Below, piece after piece: positions 24,546 through 37,372 of a DNA stretch of 64,000 bases (positions within the stretch are counted from its first letter, which is position 1; each line of letters opens with the position of its first letter). Source of the stretch: Phoebastria nigripes (Eukaryota > Chordata > Aves > Procellariiformes > Diomedeidae). The position numbers were made by a program, and so were the translations under genes. The stretch is taken from the NCBI GenBank assembly GCA_035582835.1, contig JAYKAV010003352.1, positions 26,006-90,005 of the forward strand, given 5' to 3'. The notes below the pieces were generated by a model. That model saw only the letters and a program-made list of their open reading frames with translations, ran no database searches and had not been told where the DNA came from.

Positions 24546-24749
24546 ATGGCTGCGGCTCTCCTGGCCAGGCCTCTCGGGGCTGCTGTTGCCAAATTAACAG
24601 CTGGAGTGAGAACTTGCAAATGGAACAGCTTCAAAAGCCTTTGCAGAACCTCAAGGCCGTGGGGCAGTGGGCTGCAAGGTCTCCAGACCGCGGTCCGGTC
24701 TGCCCAGCCCTGCTCGGACACCAGCACCAGGCTAAAAGGCCTGTCCTGA
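24546..24749 (+). CDS. Small ORF with strong start context, possibly a mitochondrial-type presequence
   Basis: The start codon sits in a near-ideal vertebrate context (ACCGAGCCATGGC), and 67 codons follow. The first residues, MAAALLARPLGAAVAKL, are rich in alanine, leucine and arginine without acidic residues, as in many mitochondrial targeting peptides. The rest is basic and serine-rich, with no known domain. The local sequence is GC- and CpG-richer than its flanks. It may be a fragment of a processed gene, a small protein or a chance frame. I saw no poly(A) tail or target-site duplication. Confidence 0.2.
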   Translation: MAAALLARPLGAAVAKLTAGVRTCKWNSFKSLCRTSRPWGSGLQGLQTAVRSAQPCSDTSTRLKGLS

Positions 24750-24910
24750 TGTGCCTTGGCCCTTGGAACCTTGCAAGAAAAGGGGACAATGAAGATTGGT
24801 TTTACTATTCCTGTTTACCAAAACCTCCTAAAACATGAAATCAAATTAGACCCATCATAGGCTAAGGGTGACTTTACCATATCTGCACTTTCCAGCTTGC
24901 AAATCTCCCT

Positions 24911-24948
24911 CTGTGTGTGTGTGTATATATAGATTTTTTTTTTTTTTT
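24911..24948. repeat. Compound (TG)n(TA)nT15 tract
   Basis: TG repeats pass into TA repeats and then a run of T. Confidence 0.9.
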
Positions 24949-25319
24949 CATCAGTAGTGGAGGGTGAATTTTCCACAGCTTTTTTGTGGCATGTAACGAG
25001 GTGGGTAATTTAAAATATGTTCTGTATGGTCAAGGATCCAGCTCACAAAAAGCATTACACGTTATTAGCTTCAATTGGTCTTTTAACATCCATCTTAAAG
25101 GGTCAATAAATGAGTTTGCCTAGAGGTAAAGCAGTTGTTATCATGTGTAGGATTACGGTCACAGCTGGAGGGCACCGGCAGGGACAGGCTGTCTGTCTGC
25201 CTGTGTAGGAGACTTCAGTCTCTAGAGTCGGTGTTCTATTAATTTTACAGTACCTTAAATTCATATTGTAATTATNAGAAGTAAGCAGAGAGAGAGGTCT
25301 CCTTTTAATAGAAAATAAG

Positions 25320-25425
25320 CTTTAAAAAATCTGGAGCCTATTACCCCACTAAATTCTAATTATATTACAGCTGGACTTTTATCTCGATACACTGCAAATA
25401 AATTCAGCCTGAGGTAGCTTGGATG
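25320..25425. promoter_or_regulatory. Possible conserved non-coding element
   Basis: A short repeat-free block with CTAATTATATTACAGC and ATAAATTCAGCCTGAGG. Weak inference from composition. Confidence 0.15.
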
Positions 25426-28400
25426 TATGTTTTCCAACTTGACAACGGGAACCTGTGGACAGGAGAGAGAAGAGAGCAGAGCAGAGGAACCAGCATGAAG
25501 CTTTGGGAGTGTCAGATTTTGAATTTTAGTTTTTCATCTTTAAATACCTCGGCTGAAATTTGGTGATTTAATTCAAAAGCAAAAGTAAATTTAGTGGTCT
25601 CATACAAGCCCCTAGTGGACATCATTTATCCAGTTGAAAAGATCACCATATGTTTTAACATGATGAGGTCTTTGATTAGAAAGTAAATCCTTAGGAGGAC
25701 TGGGAGACGGGGAAACTTTTAAAAGTGAAGGCTGAAGTACATCATCCCACAGCTGTCCAGGATGAAATGTGATGTAATACAGCAATTGCATAGATGTGGG
25801 GAGCCCAAAGCTACAGAAGTAATAGAATTTGCCTATTGAGTTGATGAGCACTGACTGAATTGTGTTCAAAGCCTGAAATGATGTTATTTGGGTACTTCAA
25901 CTCGGGTTTGAAGTGTAGAGTAAGGAACCTCGCATGACATTGTTAATACACATACTTTTCCATTTAGTTAAAAAACATTAACAAGAGAGGACTGCAAACA
26001 TCACTTTATAGGATAAGTTTCAAGACACCAAGAACTCAAGATATTTTGTAAGCACAAGGCTGGTATTTGACCCTTCCCTCCCCAGTGATCAGGACGTTCA
26101 GTTTGCAGGCAACATCCAGATGTTTAAGAAGGCTGGTCTAATCTAAGCTCCATTAGAGGCATTTAATATTGACTTGACAGGATCTACTGCAGCCTTTGCT
26201 CATATTTCTTCATATCTCTGAGGGATGGGATAGTGGTGGTGGTGGTGAAGGGGGAGAAAGAGTGGAGGATTGAGACTGTAGCTTCTATCAGAGCTTTACG
26301 AGGAGGACAGTTTGAAGCACTGTCCTTGCAAGGTTAAGAGCAAGCACATGGCTAATCCTGCTATGCTCCCTCCTGGCTCCTGAGCAGCAGCAGCCTGTGC
26401 CATGCTCCCAGCTAGCACGTCTTGGGGTTTCTCCTGGGACCTGGGTCATCGGAGCCTTCCTTCTGCCATCTGCTTCGTTTTGTCTCTCTCCTTTTCATAG
26501 AATCAACTGCTTCTGAAAAGAAACCTGTTCTGCAGCAGCCCAAGAAGTGACATTTGTTAATATGAGTCCCTCTCACCCATCAATGTGGGCACTGTTAATT
26601 TAGAGGAGGACTGAACAGCAGCTGCTTAGGAGCAGCGTGTATGTGGCCCCTGCTTCAGTATGGATGTGAGAAGGTGTTATGTATAAACCTCGTGCTCTTT
26701 TCTTCCAGCTGTGAGGAAGAGGAGGGGCTGTACTGCAGCAGCACCGATCTCGAGTCAGGGATGGGACGCATTCTGTTCACTCGGCATTTGTCGAGAGCTG
26801 TCCCCGTGCAGTCGCACAGGCTCCGGGGGGAAATGTGTGCCCTCTGCTTCTCTTCGTTTCCAGTCTTTTGGATTTCCTTCCACCAGCCTTGTCCTTGTGA
26901 GCATACTTGCTCTGTGCTTCCTCCCCTCCAGTCGTTCCTATTCCTGATCCAGTGGGCTGTACCCTGAGTCACTATTTCGGGCTGCATCTGCACCGCGGCA
27001 AACATCGCTGCACCGCTCACAGCTCTGCTGCCAAGGGGCACGTGGACTTTGCTTCCCAGTAGTGCTCCAAGGAATGGATTTACAGGCAGGAATATCTGTG
27101 GAGACAGATATGTAAATATCAGAAAATGTTCAAGGAAAGCACTTTTGTAATCCTGGGGGAGTGTCTGTGCCCATATAGCTAGTTCTCAAGTTTTACCCAT
27201 CTAACGAAGGAGCCGGAACATGAGCTTTTTATCCAGAAAAGCCAGCTCCATTTTGCCAGTCCTCCTTGCTCCAGTCTTGCCTGCAGAGTGGAGACTGTGA
27301 GTGCCTTTTGCGAAAGATATTTGCCAAATCATTTCAAATAGTAAATGGGCATATGGAAAATTAAAGATCTTTCATGAACAAATAGAAACTGGGAAAAAAG
27401 GCAAGGTCAGCTGAAGAGCGCCTTATAATTTTGTTCCTGCTGAGGAGATAGAGAAGTTGTACGTAGTCCTTAGGCTGATCTGATGCATAAAAACAAATCC
27501 TGCAGCCAGCTTTAGAGATAGGCACAGCTTCGGAGTTCCCTGGTTGGTCTTTTCCGACACTAATGCACAGTCCAACCCAGTGACTTCAAGCAAATGAGCA
27601 GATTTGGTTGTGGAAACAGTTTCGCTTCCTTCTTTCCTTGCAGCGTAAGTTTGGGCAGAGGGAAAACTTGAGTTTGAAAAGTTTAATGCTATTAGTGTGA
27701 TTTCGGTAAGATATTGTGCTGTATTGTGTCTGTATCTCAGCCTTTAGCAAATATTATGCAGTAAAACATGAGCATGAGACCTTGTCTAACTTTACCCCTG
27801 CTTTTTTATGCCAATGCTTTTACAGGTAGCCAGAATTGTGTTTGGTACGGTCACGTGAAAGATGCAAGTCTCTCAGAACGAGTCCCTTCTAGACTAAGCT
27901 TGTCCTTATCACAGAATCTGTGACGTGCTTAGCCCGCAGTAGGTGGGACACTTACTGCAGGGAAGGGAATAACTGTACAAAGCTCTGGCTTCTAGAAAGC
28001 TCCTTTCTCATGGCTGCAGCAGATGTGTTTTGGAGAGAGGGACAAGGGGAAGGGAGTGTGAACAATGCTTTTGCTAAAGTAATGTATGTTCTTTAGGTTT
28101 TTCTAAAGGTGTCAGTTCAGAACCATTCCTTAACAAGAAATTAGTAAGGATTTGATCTAAAGGCTACTTGTCCGTAGGAGTCTTGTCCGTTGACTGTACT
28201 GGGGCTTGGATTGGGCCCTAAATCCTACAGCTGTGCCTATTAATAATTAAGTAAAAAGGGTTGGCAAAGTTTTTCATCCACTGTAAACAAACATGTTTCC
28301 ACTATGAAGTGCATTTAATGGAGTTTTGCAGCATTGGTCTCCCGGGCAAGCATATTAGTCTCTGCTTTCCCTCCCTGTCCTAATGGCCACAGCCAGGAGG

Positions 28401-28429
28401 GGGGCTGGGGTGGGGGGCTGGTTTTTATC

Positions 28430-28690
28430 CACATTGAGTGGAGAGGCATAAATTGGCATTCCATATCATCATAAAAAAAATTCCCAGCAATTATTAAAAG
28501 ATTCTTATCTCTTGCTCCCTACATGGATAATGAGATCCCTCTCTGCTGGACTGAGACAGCCTGTCTCTCAGCTCACTTAATGAAATGGACCCAAGTTTGC
28601 AAATTAGCATAGCCCTGACTCCAAACGTAACCTCTTGTTGTCTAGTTGTACATCAAGGCCCCTGGCTTATGTCTTTTCTTATTAACACCC
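28430..28690. promoter_or_regulatory. Possible conserved non-coding element
   Basis: It is unique and AT-rich, with CAATTATTAAAAG, CACTTAATGAAATGG and GCAAATTAGCAT motifs and no repeat or open frame. Inference is from texture only. Confidence 0.2.
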
Positions 28691-28972
28691 CGTAATCATG
28701 TCAACCCTCTTTAGTTTTCATTTCCTGTTTCCTTTTACAAATCCACTTTTGAGTTTTGAGCACACTGTTGGATGCCTTTGGATGAGCTGGGATTTTATTT
28801 TTGTCTAATTTTTAACATTATTGAAGTATAAGTTTGCCTGTGGGTACTGTTGTGGATCTAGGGAATCTGTTTTCTGTTTCATATTTTTGCTGGTTGTTTG
28901 CCATGTGATCTTAAAGCAACTCCTTTCGTATGTTTGTGCTCGTTTCCCTTCTGCTTTTTGATTTTTATATTT

Positions 28973-29092
28973 TAGACTGTAAGATCTTAGGGGCAGAGAT
29001 TTTGTCTTGCCATATATTTGGCCAGTGCCTTGCAGAGTGCATTTTCGTTTCTGTGAGGCTGTCTGTGTAATAGATTATTAATAATAATAAGG
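28973..29092 (+). mobile_element. L3/CR1-type LINE 3' end
   Basis: AGACTGTAAGATCTTAGGGG, CAGAGATTTTGTCTTGCC, CAGTGCCTTGCAGAGTGC and a terminal ATTATTAATAATAATAA tail follow the common amniote L3/CR1 3' pattern: a TGTAAGCTC..GGGCAGGGA motif, a GCCTAGCACA motif, then an AATAAT tail. Confidence 0.5.
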
Positions 29093-30371
29093 AACAGTGA
29101 TGTTGTACTCTAGCAAGCACAATATGCTAAAGGCTTTCTAAGAAGTCAAGAAGGACGAACCCTTTGAAACTCTTCTTCCTTCCCTCTCCCCTGATGTGAA
29201 ACTTCATTGTTGGACCTTTAGAGTAATAAATCAAAACAGCTGAAAGAAGTGAATCATGATTTCTTTTGCCCATGTGTAGCTGACCCAATCTGTCTTTGAT
29301 AAGGCAGTGCCCTTCCACTTTATCCACTACCCTACTAATTATCCTTCACTTTCATGAGCACTAAAATCCACTCACACATTAGAATAAAAAAAGAAGCAGG
29401 GAAGTGATTAGTTGTGTACAGATAAGAAGCAGCCCACAGTCTTAGCCGGGTAACAACATTTTTCTAAGATTTCTTTTTTTTCTGAAATTCATTTTCTCTC
29501 ACTTACATCCACTGCAGTAAAAAATACTTACAGTTTGTAACACAAAAGATAACTCTTCAATGCAAAGCTTTAGTGTATGTCTTTAAAAGATTTATTCCTT
29601 TATCAAGTATTAATTTAAGAAGGGGTGCCTTGTAGGTAAGGCAATGACATCAGTGGTAGGCTACAGGGCAGCAGATTTATTAATTTAATAGGTTTATCCA
29701 TTTTACAGCTTGGATAATCATATTTCACTAAACTGGTACACAAGGAGGCCTCAGCCCATCTGACAGCTTTATTCTTGTGTAAGTTAACAAGCACATTTTG
29801 TACTCATGACCTTGTGAATTGTAAAAGTGTGAGGAGCTAGAGAGGAATGACAGACCAAATCCAAGAAACGTGTTAGCATTTCAGTTTTCCTGAGTGAGAT
29901 TTATAATGGCAGCAGTGAGGAATCTCAGCTGCAAAGATAACTTATACATTTGTTAATTTATTTGGGTTAAGAAAATATGCAGAATTAAAAAAAAAAATTA
30001 ATGGAATGTTAAGTTAAAAAGTATGGACCTAATTTGTTTATCAAAGACATCAGTTTAACNATAGAATTGCTCCCCTGACAATAGATGAGTTGTTCTTGAT
30101 CTGGGACAGCTAGAAAAGAATTGAGCCGGTTTTGTCTAAGGTAAATGTGTTTGTTACATTCTCATGTTTACTCCTCATGACACTCTGTGCTTGCTGTGGC
30201 CACTAAATTCCCTCTATAAATGTTTAAAATTCTTGTAACTGGCTGGGAAATAATGACATTAAACAAGCAATGGAGCTAGGCTTTTAAAAATGCCTAGTTA
30301 AAAGGCATCTTATAGTTAAAAACCTCATGTATACGTGTGTCATTTTAAAGCATTTCTTGTTTACTATATAG

Positions 30372-30389
30372 GAAAGAAAGAAAGAAAGC
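30372..30389. repeat. (GAAA)n repeat
   Basis: Four tandem GAAA units. Confidence 0.85.
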
Positions 30390-30431
30390 ATGCATTCCTT
30401 TAGGTTGTGGGTTGTGGTTTTTGTTTTTGTG

Positions 30432-30448
30432 TTTTTTTTTTTTTTTTT
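30432..30448. repeat. T17 homopolymer
   Basis: An uninterrupted T run inside a G/T-rich stretch. Confidence 0.9.
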
Positions 30449-31939
30449 CTTATTGAAACTGTAAAAGCTTGCATTTAAAGCTGGACTTTTTGTAAAAACC
30501 ATGATTTTAGTTTCTTGTTGAAAAGATGACATATTCAGGAAGAAGATATTTCCTGTGCAAAATAACATTCAACTGAAACCGAACTTCTCTTCAGAAAATC
30601 TAACATAAAAGTAGGGGCTAATCCTACTCTGTCCTTTTAATAAAAACAAAAGCTGAGCTACTTACACTGTACTAACTGCAAGCTCTTCAAATAAAAGAGC
30701 AAATACCTTGGACCTCATCATAAAATGGTACATTTGGCAACGCTGAAAGAACTGAAAGAATTGTAGACCTCAGGGATTTATTTTCATTTATATTCAAACT
30801 CCTTTACGCCATTCTTGACATGTAAAAAGGAATATTTTGTGCAAATCAGAATTAGGCCACGAAGACAGGCAATTCAAAAGCTTGGATATTAGTCGAACAC
30901 GACAGGTCAGTACTGAGATACACCGTGCTCTTAATTTACTTTCCTCTACGTGCCTCGCTTTCTGCACGTCACTCATTTTTGACAGCAGGCGATGACTGTT
31001 TAGCTCTTCTTAGCAGGTGTCAAGATCTGTCTCTCCATTTTGAACGTAGAGCAGTGCTTGACTATGAAATGCCACACCAGGATGGGCGAGCGGAGAGCTG
31101 CCCGAGCCCAGGAGTTGCATGCAGCTTGACAAACTCCCCTGCACAACCCAAGTGGTTGGAGGTGTTTGGGGAGCCGCGGTTCTGTCTGTAGGGCTTGCTT
31201 GGTAAACTTCGTGTCCCCTTCCAGTCACGTGTACTTTCTGGTTTGTACACAGCAATAGTTAGTGTTTGGGTTTAAAATGTTGTATAAGGATATTCATGTT
31301 TGCAAGAGAATTCTTTTTTTAAAGAAAATATTCTAAATCATGTTACATTTTGAGCTGCTATATTTACAACAACGTCTGAACTTTCACCCTAAAGTATACA
31401 AACAAGTGTCACATAGGGAAAGCATTTCTCTTCTAACTTATTGCTAGAAATTTAATGCTATTGCCTGGTCTGCACTAGAAAAAAAGGCACCATGCGAACC
31501 TCCTGTTTGGCCCTCTTTAAATTTGCATGGCCTGAAATTCTTACTGTATTGGCAGGACTGCTCTGAGAGATGTTCCTTGGCTCAGCGGAGGTTGGTTTCT
31601 TCGGGATCCTGTGCTCCTGCAAATCGCTTATTTTCCAGGGCTGGAAGGCTGTGAACTGGGGTAATGTTTCCAAAGCATTGTCATGTAAATGAAACCCCCA
31701 TTTCATTTCCTACCACGTGAGGGACACAAAGAAGATAGCCAGTTGTGTTAGAGGATGCCGTAAGCCATTTTACCATAAAAATGGCAAAAAAGGAACTTGT
31801 TGTTAGATGTGATGGCATGGTCCCGTCAGGCTTCGGAGGCTTTGATCTCGTTCCCTTTTCTCTTCTTCAAAAGGGGGGAACTTTGTTCACAGGAACACGC
31901 TCAGTCACAGGGATGTTTTATAGTTAGCTGTGGATGCGT

Positions 31940-32520
31940 TACCGGTTGGGATCCCTAATTATTATCAATTTGCAGATTGCCTTGAATGTCTTATTAAGAT
32001 TCCTGTGGAATGATTGATCATAATCAAAAAATTAATCACCAATCAGCCCTGGCAATTAACATTAGCAAGTCTATTTGCATATATCTGATAATTTATGCTG
32101 CTGCTGGAAGAAGGGACTTTTGCTGAATATTATTGATTAGGGGAGAAGAGCCAGATGCTTCTATCATTGGGACATTAGGCTTTATTAGATAGGGCTAGTA
32201 ACGTGTGAGAAATTGAAGGGCATTCCTGCGGTCTGCTGTAATGTGGGCATCTTCAAGTGTCTAAAGGAAATTTCTTAAACGCATCCACTGAAATTTCTTA
32301 AATATTGAAAAGTGGGATATTGTGCTTTAAAGAAGCTTTGAGTTTGGGCTCTTATTTACTGCAGATGCTTTAAATATCCATTATGAGAAAAATGCTTGAT
32401 AATATCAGCCTGGATTGTGAGATTTACACTACAAAAAGTTACTTAATAGATATAATTATTTACTATTATGAATAAAGAATTTGCAGGCTTGCGATTAATT
32501 TGACTAATAGTACTATTTAA
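31940..32520. promoter_or_regulatory. Possible conserved non-coding element
   Basis: This long unique block is dense in TTAATT, ATTGATCATAATC, TTTGCATAT (octamer-like) and TAATTATTT motifs, without repeats or a coding frame. It is the strongest of the enhancer-like blocks by eye. Confidence 0.25.
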
Positions 32521-33412
32521 ACTATGGAGAATTACATAACAAAGTCCTAGAAGTGGTTGACAATAGTCTACACTTTTCAGTCAGTAGATTTTGTTTAATG
32601 ATTTTATAATCTTCATATTTTTTTCTTTTTAAACTGGTATTTTTATTAAGGCATTTGTAAAGAGAGGTTTATTATCCACATCATCAACGCTGATTGTGTC
32701 TTCAAATTGTCTTGAAATTGCTTACAGGATAGTGCATCTGTTTAAAATGTTATGAGTCTGGTCACATTTTCTGATATTTATAATCTTTTTTGCACCATAG
32801 CCTTTGGTTTTGCTTCAACACCCTTCAGTGTCTCTCATACCTNGTGCTGTAACTGCAGCTACATGAAAATGCAGCGTCTGCTATCATAAATTCAGATTTG
32901 GCTCTCATTTGTAGCTGCTTAAAGATTAGGAACAAATTCCTTTAAACCAATAGGCAAAGTGATAACAGTTTATCCTCTTTAGCTATTGCGGCCCTATAAA
33001 TGATAGCAGAATTAAATCTATTTCCACTAACCAGAGATGGTCAACATTTTAAGTGACAGAATTGTATTGAAAACAAAGGCCAACAAAACCAGGATTTCTC
33101 TCTCTAGTTTCTGAATTTAAAAAGTAGAAGAATTCAAAAGATGTTTTCATTTAAAAAATTTGCATTCTTTTGATGAATTTTAATTTTCAGTTGTAGCTTT
33201 ATTGCAAGCTACAAATCTTTGTAGTTCATACAGAATTTTAAAAGAACCTCTTGTATTGAATGTCTAAAACTCTGTGCTGATTTTAAAACTAAAAAGTGCT
33301 CTCTTTAAAATACATGAGTAAATCATGGAAAACTCTATTCTTAACATAGCTGGATTGGTTTATTCTCTGATGTCAGCTCTGTGCTTATCTCAGTCTTTCT
33401 TGAACAAAGTTG

Positions 33413-33434
33413 TTTTTTTTTTTTTTTTTTTTTT
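33413..33434. repeat. T22 homopolymer
   Basis: The longest T run of the window. No element was recognised on either side. Confidence 0.9.
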
Positions 33435-34490
33435 ATTTATCTGTCTGTGTACACTAATCCGTTTTGCAAGCTTTGAATGCCTGTGTCCTTAATGTCATTA
33501 ATATATTTTTCTGGGTCTTTGACTTCATTTTCCTCCCATTAATGAATTCTGCAGTTGATTTGAAATGGGAACAGAATCAGACCCCAGCTCCAATATAAAG
33601 AAGTCTGAAATGTGACTCCTTTTGGTGAGCATTAAGTGATCTGAAAAGAGACTATCATCAAATCCCAACTATACGCTATTTGAGATCTTGGATTAACCAG
33701 TTACAACATCTGGTTTTTGCTGAAGTTAGTTGGTAACCATGAGATCTTGTCACTGCAAAGTTCAGAGGTTAATTGAAATCAGAGAGGCATAGCCCATTCA
33801 ATTGTCCCGTTAATTACGCCCAGCTCCCGTCTCCCTCCTCCACCCTCCCATAAACATCGGCTGCTGACCACTCGCTGCCNACTGAGGGAGAAAGCCGCTG
33901 CTGGCCTGCTGTCATTCAGCTTGATGGCTGGGAGATGTTTAACGGCTGAGTCACTGAAGCCGATAAAAAATGCCTGCAATAGGGGAAAGGGGTATGTGCG
34001 TGCGAAGAGGGAGTCGGTGACATCCTCATACATCATCCCCCAGCCGTAATGTTACCAGTTTTTGCTGAAAGCTGGTAATGCTTCGAGATTTATGGCAGGT
34101 GTGTTTTGCTGAGTGCATAGCTTTGGTTAGGAAAATTGGGGAGGCGCTGATTGGGATCCTGCAAGACTGGTAGGGATTTCTGGCAGTGGTTTACAAGGAT
34201 GATCTTTATGCTCCATGAGTTTGTATTGTATTGAACAAGTAATATATTATGGCTAAAATATATAAATTTCCCTTCTTTTACCAAACTGATATGAACAGTG
34301 GAATTTTGCTAGTAACCATTAATTATCAGTTGTTTATTGTGATGGTAACTTTCTCCAGGGTTTCTGCAGTTACGCACTATTTACCTTACGGTAACCAGAC
34401 AAGCACAGCAGATTTCAGAACTGAAGGAACGTTAAAATATGAAAATAGATCTGAATCTTGTAAACCTATCCTGACCTTGGGGGGGGGGGA

Positions 34491-34532
34491 AAAGTCTCCA
34501 TTGCCTTCAGTGGGAGCTGGCTTGGGTAAGGA
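34491..34532. repeat. Short fragment of the same ancient repeat
   Basis: TCTCCATTGCCTTCAGTGGG, then AGCTGGCTTGGGT, resembles CCCATTGACTTCAATGGGAG, CTGGATCGGG. It follows an 11-base G run. Confidence 0.3.
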
Positions 34533-36242
34533 GAAAAAGAAGTCTTCCCACTTGGGGTAGTTTTGAAGTTTTGAGCTTAAGGATGGAAAATAACTTTGAG
34601 ACATATTACTTAGAGCTAGGTGGCCTATGGGTGTCTTAAAAACTGGGATACTCAGATAATGAATCTAAAAATCTCACCTCGCATGTTTGTCCAAATTTAC
34701 CTGAACTAAAACCTAATCTTAATGAATATTAAGCATAGGCCTGCAAAATCCCTTCCTCCCTTTTCTTCTTGCAGCCTTCGTCTTCCAACAACAGCCTGGC
34801 TCTCCCGTGCGTTCCAGCCAGCCTGGAGAGGAGACCCTGGTCCTTAACCAGTTTCTGCTGTTGCGTATCCGTATGATTGTCAGTGCTGTGTCCCTTGGGA
34901 AATGCAGTCTGGATTTAGGACCCTGCTGTCGTGTGCTGCACAAACCCGAGACAAAACCACCCCTTGTCTTGAAGCTTTATTCCTTGATTTTAATCTCTGT
35001 TGTCTTTAATCTAGGTTCAAGTGACTGTTCTCAATACTACATCCACCTGTGGGTAGAAGCTGAGAGTGTTACAGCCTGAAATGAGGTCCTTGTTCCAATC
35101 ACAAGAAAGTATATAAATCACCCAAATGATTCTTATGAATAATTCTCCAATATCTTGTTACTCATCCCCCAGAAATAACAATGTAGCAGTGCTAGTAGAA
35201 ATTTTTTTCTGTAAACATGTTAAAATGAAAATGAAACATCTGTGTATCTGCTTCCAAAAAGGCAAAAGCAAAACCCAAACTGTTGAAATCTTGTTAATGA
35301 GAACAGAAAACTTCTTTGAATGTCACAGGTCTTATTAGTTTTCAAAAAACAAACTAAAAACTCCTAAAACTTCACTTGTTTTTATAGCCAGCAGCAGCAT
35401 TTTCTGTTTGTTTCTTTATTTACCTAAAAAAATGATCAAAGTTACTTATTTTAACTCAAAATTATTATTTTGAAATGTGAGTTTATTTTTGTCGAGCAAT
35501 TAAAAATGACCGTTTCTATTCTGTATACGCTTAGAGCTAATACTTCATAAAAGCTTCTCCTCTGATGGGGTGACAACATATATATACACTATACACAACC
35601 GTGAAAGGTGTTTTCTATGTAATTTATGTGCCCGAGCCATATAGTGAGCCCATACACTACCGAGGAGGAGAAGCTAAATCAATCAAGAGTGATTTCCAGT
35701 GAACAGCCATATCACATCTACCACCCATTTGCTCTTGGCTGGCTGAGAAATGAAGCAATTTAAACCTATTGGGTCATGCTGAAATGGGGGCCAAAATCTT
35801 ATCAACGTGCTGCACACAACTGAGCCTCATTTCATCTTCATTTCCAGAGGTCCATGGGCTGCAGCAGTTCTCCGCAGTCCAGCAGTGCCTCTGGCATTGC
35901 ACGCTGGCTTCCTGGCTGCTGAGCTGATGCCAGAGGTGGGGAGAACAACTTTTTGGTATGAATGGGGAGACTCTAGATTTGAACTTTTTTGATCTGCAGG
36001 AAAATATGGAAGAAAACACAATTTGTCTTCAGTTATAATGGGGATATGAAGATAAGCTTGAGAAATCCAAGTTTGCTGTGGAACGTAAGATGGAAAAATG
36101 AATGTTTCCCGTTCACTTGCTTAATGTTTCATACAATCTTGGAAACGTTCCACTGCCTGACCCTTATGTTTTCAGATTATTTCCACATCTGTCTCAAAGC
36201 CGTACCCTCCTCAAATGGACCAAGCAGCTAGTTTCTTAGTTA

Positions 36243-36257
36243 AAATAATAATAATAA
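36243..36257. repeat. Short (AAT)n repeat
   Basis: Five tandem AAT-type units. Confidence 0.8.
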
Positions 36258-37024
36258 AGTGTAAGAGCACCCCGAGCGTGCTGAACGTCCCCACAGCTCG
36301 CTCTCAGTGTGGAAGAGAGCACCTGGAAAGGCTCAGACACTGGCCCAAGCTCGCAGGCAGAAGTAACACACGGCATGTGTTCGCCGTTGGGTTTTCCTGT
36401 TTCTTGTTGCTTCATATTAAACATGAAATTCCATATGGACCTTTTAATGGTTGCTTGGAAATTGGATGTCTGTCACCCCAGAGGGATGTATTGGCATTCT
36501 GCACCTGATTGCATTTCTCCTTTCTCCCCCACAGGAGGAGTCAAAGGTTATGGTTCAGAGGAGGAGGAGTTTGTCGACAGCAGGTTCTCCTCAAGCTGAG
36601 AAGAGGCTTTTTCTCTTTATTAGCATGGGTAGGTTATGCGTGAATGTAAGTAGTTGTTTGAGTTTACGTATGTGAATTTAGGAATCTGATCCAAAATAAA
36701 GTGACACAAACAAGAAAGTTGAGACTGACCCCAAAATAAGTTGTTCTCATCCTAAACATTGGCAAGAGGAGTAAAGCAAAGCAAACAGAAATAAGGAAGC
36801 AGTTCGGAGCTAGGCACAAATTTCCATTCACATCTCTCTTGTTTTCTACACTTGCTTAAGGAAATTAAAAAAGGGCTTTTCTGAACTGTAACACTTCTGA
36901 GTACCTTTTTGAAAACTTCAGAAATTGAAGTATTTTCAGTGTCTTTTGCAATTTTGTTCTCTCCAGCGTGATGTTACCGCAGTGCTATTCCCCCACGGGG
37001 CTGCGACACACAGCAGTGACTTAC

Positions 37025-37154
37025 CCGAATGATCTGCGCTAGAGCCAGCTCACGAGTGTAAGAGCCCACGTAGCACTTCTCCACACTATCGTGGTCCAAG
37101 TTCCTAAGCCGGTATCTCTGCGCCACATTTTGCTCTTCGTACACACAAGCTGTC
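37025..37154 (-). CDS. Internal coding exon of the same minus-strand gene (cytoplasmic region)
   Basis: This is a 130-base minus-strand exon between an acceptor (CACCTTAG|GACAG) and a perfect donor (CGG|GTAAGT). One frame is open throughout: a leading base completes a split codon, then 43 codons follow, ending phase 0. The peptide starts TACVYEEQNVAQRYRLRN, continues through HDSVEKCYVGSY and ends RELALAQIIR. It is highly charged, with no hydrophobic segment, which suits a cytoplasmic or otherwise soluble part. The exon carries about ten CpG dinucleotides inside an intron almost free of them, and many codons end in C or G; both favour purifying selection on protein. The 5' edge could instead be five bases further in (after GACAG), which changes the required upstream phase from 2 to 1. 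I recognise no domain. Confidence 0.7.
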
Positions 37155-37251
37155 CTAAGGTGAGTCCATACCAGCTTCCCCAGTGTGGTGTTGTGATGCT
37201 CTGGACTCTGTTACATTAATTACATGTTTGTTAGTGGTTTGCGGCTTAGCA

Positions 37252-37372
37252 ATGCTACTTCCTCCATTTCACAGTTGGGGAATTGAAGCAGAAGAGGTCA
37301 AGGTCCAGATCCCTTGCGTGTAATTCACCTAAGGGGCCTGGGCTTATCTGTGTCAGCCAGGGTCACACGGGA
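37252..37372 (-). mobile_element. Possible MIR remnant
   Basis: CTTCCTCCATTTCACAGTTG, GGGAATTGAAGCAGAAGAGG and, later, GCCAGGGTCACACGG resemble antisense MIR with an insertion. The fragment sits about 100 bases upstream (minus-strand sense) of the exon at 37154-37025. Confidence 0.35.

Larger units (their letters stand above)
8310..37020 (-). other. Long intron of about 29 kb
   Basis: If the exons at 37154-37025 and 8303-8174 are adjacent, this whole stretch is one phase-0 intron. It holds microsatellites, MIR and L3-type fragments, an AT-rich tract at 18.9-19.0 kb, AT-rich blocks that look like conserved non-coding elements, and two plus-strand coding candidates (10274-10507 and 24546-24749). 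Nothing else in it could be supported as a gene on either strand. Confidence 0.5.
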
